43,308 nucleotides of DNA from Nitrospirota bacterium (GTDB lineage: Bacteria > Nitrospirota > Nitrospiria > Nitrospirales > Nitrospiraceae), in contig JAPLLI010000032.1 in assembly GCA_026387615.1 (NCBI GenBank), forward strand, positions 1 to 43,308. The letters run 5' to 3'. The position numbers and the translations under genes were made by a program. Below are positions 41,445 through 43,308 of this stretch, piece by piece. Each line of letters opens with the position of its first letter. Position 1 is the stretch's first letter. Under the pieces are notes generated by a model, which saw only the letters and a list, made by a program, of their open reading frames with translations, made no database searches and was not told the origin of the DNA.

Positions 41445-41963
41445 TCACGAACCGCTTTTGACTTTAAACTCTAGATGACAAGCCACACAGGCCTTCAGCA
41501 CGTTATTGAACTGTGGCAGGATCTGCTTCAGGTCTTTAGTCGGAATGATGCGCGCCAACTCTTCCGCCGCCGCGTGATGCGCCATGGCCAAGTCATGATA
41601 AGCCGGTGGAAAATTCTCCGGCTGCTGATGCGCCATCGCCTGCCGATGCATGAAGAAACCCAGGTGCGATTCGGTCAGACCTTTCGCCAACTCGTAGTCC
41701 TCTTCAACCAGCGCGTTCACGATCACCTGGATCGTTTCCAGATGCTGCAACATCACCGCGCGATGCTCTTTCCCGGCCGGTGACGACAGTGGAATGGGAT
41801 ACCTGGTATCGGAGGTCAGATAGGGATTGGACCGCTGTTCCCCATGGCGATGCTCAACCTCGCTGCAACCGGCTGATAACACAACACAAAGAACCCCCAG
41901 GGCAGCCCCGCCAAGGAGAACCTGTTTCCCTCTATATAATGGTAGAGATGAAATCCAAGACAT
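41445..41963 (-). CDS. Lipoprotein with C-terminal heme site, cytochrome c'-like
   Basis: 172 residues. The signal ends in LSAGC with Cys33, so it is a lipoprotein facing the periplasm. The mature part is helical and rich in His, and near the C-terminus carries CVACH (C159, C162, H163). A heme site in the last helix of a four-helix bundle is the layout of cytochrome c' (class II). Those proteins bind NO or CO and protect against nitrosative stress, or carry electrons. The family text elsewhere is weak. Starts other than ATG 41963 were not better. It is on the same strand as hemerythrin but separated by the word-repeat region. Confidence 0.82.
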   Translation of the reverse strand: MSWISSLPLYRGKQVLLGGAALGVLCVVLSAGCSEVEHRHGEQRSNPYLTSDTRYPIPLSSPAGKEHRAVMLQHLETIQVIVNALVEEDYELAKGLTESHLGFFMHRQAMAHQQPENFPPAYHDLAMAHHAAAEELARIIPTKDLKQILPQFNNVLKACVACHLEFKVKSGS

Positions 41964-42543
41964 TTTGAACCTCTCTCAATAAAATCAATCGGTTAATGCA
42001 ATCAGAGCAGATTTACGGCCCAGTGTCCTTATCTCAATCCTGTTCATAGCATTCCCGCCTTCCTCCACCCCATCAGACTGACGCCCGACCTATTCCCTAC
42101 GATAGTGAGCAATGGGCATGCCTCCGACCCGCGTATCGTCAGCACCTGTGATTGTCTTGCACAGACAACAACTTCATGGTCCGCCGCCAAGAGTGAGCAG
42201 GGAGAATGGGGTCAATTGCTCCAACAGTCCGAGCGGCGCTGGAGCACAATGCGACAACTGGAATCCCCGGCCCTGTCACTTTTTACTATTGAGCCGTTCC
42301 CTCGTAGGGGACGATTGTGACCGTGACGTAATTGGACAGAAGAAGGCATCACACGAATATGGAGAATACCTGGTCCCTGATCGAGATGGGAGTGCCGTCT
42401 CGAAGCGCAAGATCCTGCAGGTCAGTCGCATCGACGACATTCCGAGCGGATACCAGCGCTCCTTCCTTCGCCTGCGTTCATGGATGTTGAGGCGGGGCTT
42501 CTCTCTATGATTTTCGGGTCGCACAGGCGAGGTCCGGCGCGCG
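41964..42543. other. 580-bp region without a confident gene
   Basis: Plus-strand frames at 42105-42320 and 42112-42510 and a minus-strand frame at 42276-42647 are open but overlap each other, have no ribosome-binding sites and match nothing I know. The stretch around 42205-42300 (GGGGTCAATTGCTCC and TGAGCCGTTCCC) has the look of insertion-sequence flanking remnants, but no transposase or inverted ends can be shown. Confidence 0.4.
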
Positions 42544-43308
42544 CTACGGCTCGACAAGATTGAGCAACCGCTCGATGCCAATGGGCTCCTTGTCCTGCAT
42601 CGGCACGAGCGCGATGCGTGTGGCGTACCGGGTGCGCACCGCTTCAATCTGAGCCAGCTCGAACGCGGCCCGCTGCTTCAACAGGGGTGACGAGGTCAAC
42701 GCCGTGGACAGGCTGTTGTTGATCAGCCAGGCCCAGGGTTCGATACCGGCGCGGCGCAGTTCTTCCTGTAAATCGGCGGCTTCCAGCACCGGCGTGGTTT
42801 CCGCCAAGGTCACAATCATCACCTTCGTGCGCTCAGAATCCTGAAGTCGCATCATCGGCGTGGTGTGATGCAGATGTGAATCGATATGGCGGGTCGCTTC
42901 GCGGTGATAGGCTCCGGTAGCATCGAGCAGCAGCAGGGTGTGCCCGGTCGGCGCCGTGTCCATCACGACGAATTTCTTACCGGCCTCGCGGATAATGCGT
43001 GAGAACGCTTGGAACACCGCGATTTCTTCGGTGCAGGGCGAGCGCAAGTCTTCTTCCAGCATGGCCCGGCCTTCGGCATCGAGATCCTGGCCTTTGGTAT
43101 CCAGCACATGTTGCCGATAGCGGGTGATCTCAGCCTGTGGGTCGATACGACTGACGTCCAGATTGTCCATCGTTCCGGACAACGTGTCGGTCAGGTGTGC
43201 CGCGGGATCGGACGTGGTCAAATGCACGGGAAGCCCGCGTTGGGCCAGTGCCACCGCCACCGCAGCTGCAAGCGTCGTTTTACCGACACCGCCCTTGCCC
43301 ATCATCAT
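42544..43308 (-). CDS. arsA: ArsA-type arsenite-translocating ATPase, second (A2) half, N-terminal part beyond window
   Basis: Only the last 254 codons lie in the window; the frame continues past 43308. The segment begins at the A2 P-loop (GKGGVGKTT, residues 4-12 here) and matches the second half of two-domain ArsA. It shows HLTTSDPAAHLTDTL, EEDLRSPCTEEIAVFQAFSR with the metal-site Cys (C92 here, equivalent to Cys422 of R773 ArsA), DTAPTGHTLLLLDATGAYHR and a C-terminal ALVPMQDKEPIGIERLL. It hydrolyses ATP to drive the ArsB arsenite pump. Because a P-loop stands at the very edge, a single-domain ArsA cannot be excluded, but the sequence is A2-like. Adjacent ars genes would be beyond the window. 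Confidence 0.9.
   Translation of the reverse strand: MMMGKGGVGKTTLAAAVAVALAQRGLPVHLTTSDPAAHLTDTLSGTMDNLDVSRIDPQAEITRYRQHVLDTKGQDLDAEGRAMLEEDLRSPCTEEIAVFQAFSRIIREAGKKFVVMDTAPTGHTLLLLDATGAYHREATRHIDSHLHHTTPMMRLQDSERTKVMIVTLAETTPVLEAADLQEELRRAGIEPWAWLINNSLSTALTSSPLLKQRAAFELAQIEAVRTRYATRIALVPMQDKEPIGIERLLNLVEP

Noticed and set aside
42105-42510. Plus-strand frames of 71 and 132 codons
   Set aside because: They overlap each other in different frames and match nothing; an insertion-sequence remnant was considered, but neither transposase text nor inverted ends are visible.

Overview
This is a GC-rich bacterial chromosome segment that looks like Nitrospira or a close relative in the Nitrospirota. 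No rRNA or housekeeping marker is present, so the placement rests on the gene mix: several PAS-type sensor kinases, a CheB/CheR-type regulator, cyclic 2,3-diphosphoglycerate synthetase, ADP-forming acyl-CoA synthetase, many small c-type cytochromes, tiny Zn-ribbon proteins and an ArsA ATPase. I made no database comparison.

Layout. 1-3599 (minus) is a CzcA/CusA RND pump, cut by the window edge and absent from simple start-to-stop ORF lists, with its lipoprotein adaptor. 3816-6757 (minus) holds two tandem DUF2238 membrane proteins, a small PH-like membrane protein and a divergent diaminopimelate-dehydrogenase-like oxidoreductase. 7005-15732 (minus) is a signalling block: a REC-globin-like protein with a dead HisKA-like segment, a NarL/LuxR response regulator coupled to a PAS kinase, a second kinase, and a cheB/cheR-PAS gene split by a frameshift and deletion. 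16095-18063 (plus) carries a mini winged-helix protein, a Zn-ribbon protein, a DUF2934 protein and a lone receiver. 18469-22726 holds two lipoproteins, a HAD-phosphatase/HerA-like ATPase fusion, dodecin and an MlaC-like protein, followed by a probable free-standing structured RNA and a MITE-like repeat. 23591-26663 (minus) holds malic enzyme, a Zn-ribbon mini-protein and cpgS. 27156-39298 (plus) is a stress/energy block: Hsp20, two phosphoribosyltransferases, a BCAM0308-family protein, REC-CheC-GGDEF, a mini winged-helix protein, universal stress protein, cytochrome c, a thioredoxin/CcdA-like fusion and acyl-CoA synthetase. 39362-43308 (minus) holds an XRE regulator, three cytochrome c-like proteins, a hemerythrin and the second half of arsA.

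How it may work together. Hsp20, universal stress protein, phosphoribosyltransferases, a BCAM0308-family protein, acyl-CoA synthetase and NarL-type two-component genes recall the low-oxygen-activated (lxa) locus of Burkholderia cenocepacia and, functionally, DosR-type dormancy regulons. A low-oxygen or energy-stress island is therefore a reasonable inference. The most novel-looking signal is a three-box CTAG array with the same 22 bp and 12 bp spacing at three promoters (8464-8501, 15933-15970, 17336-17373). Each array abuts a candidate -35 region and lies upstream of a signalling gene. Other notable items are the promoter-hairpin-U-tract RNA at 22730-22916, the heme-less-looking globin response regulator, and dispersed imperfect word repeats placed at gene 3' ends.
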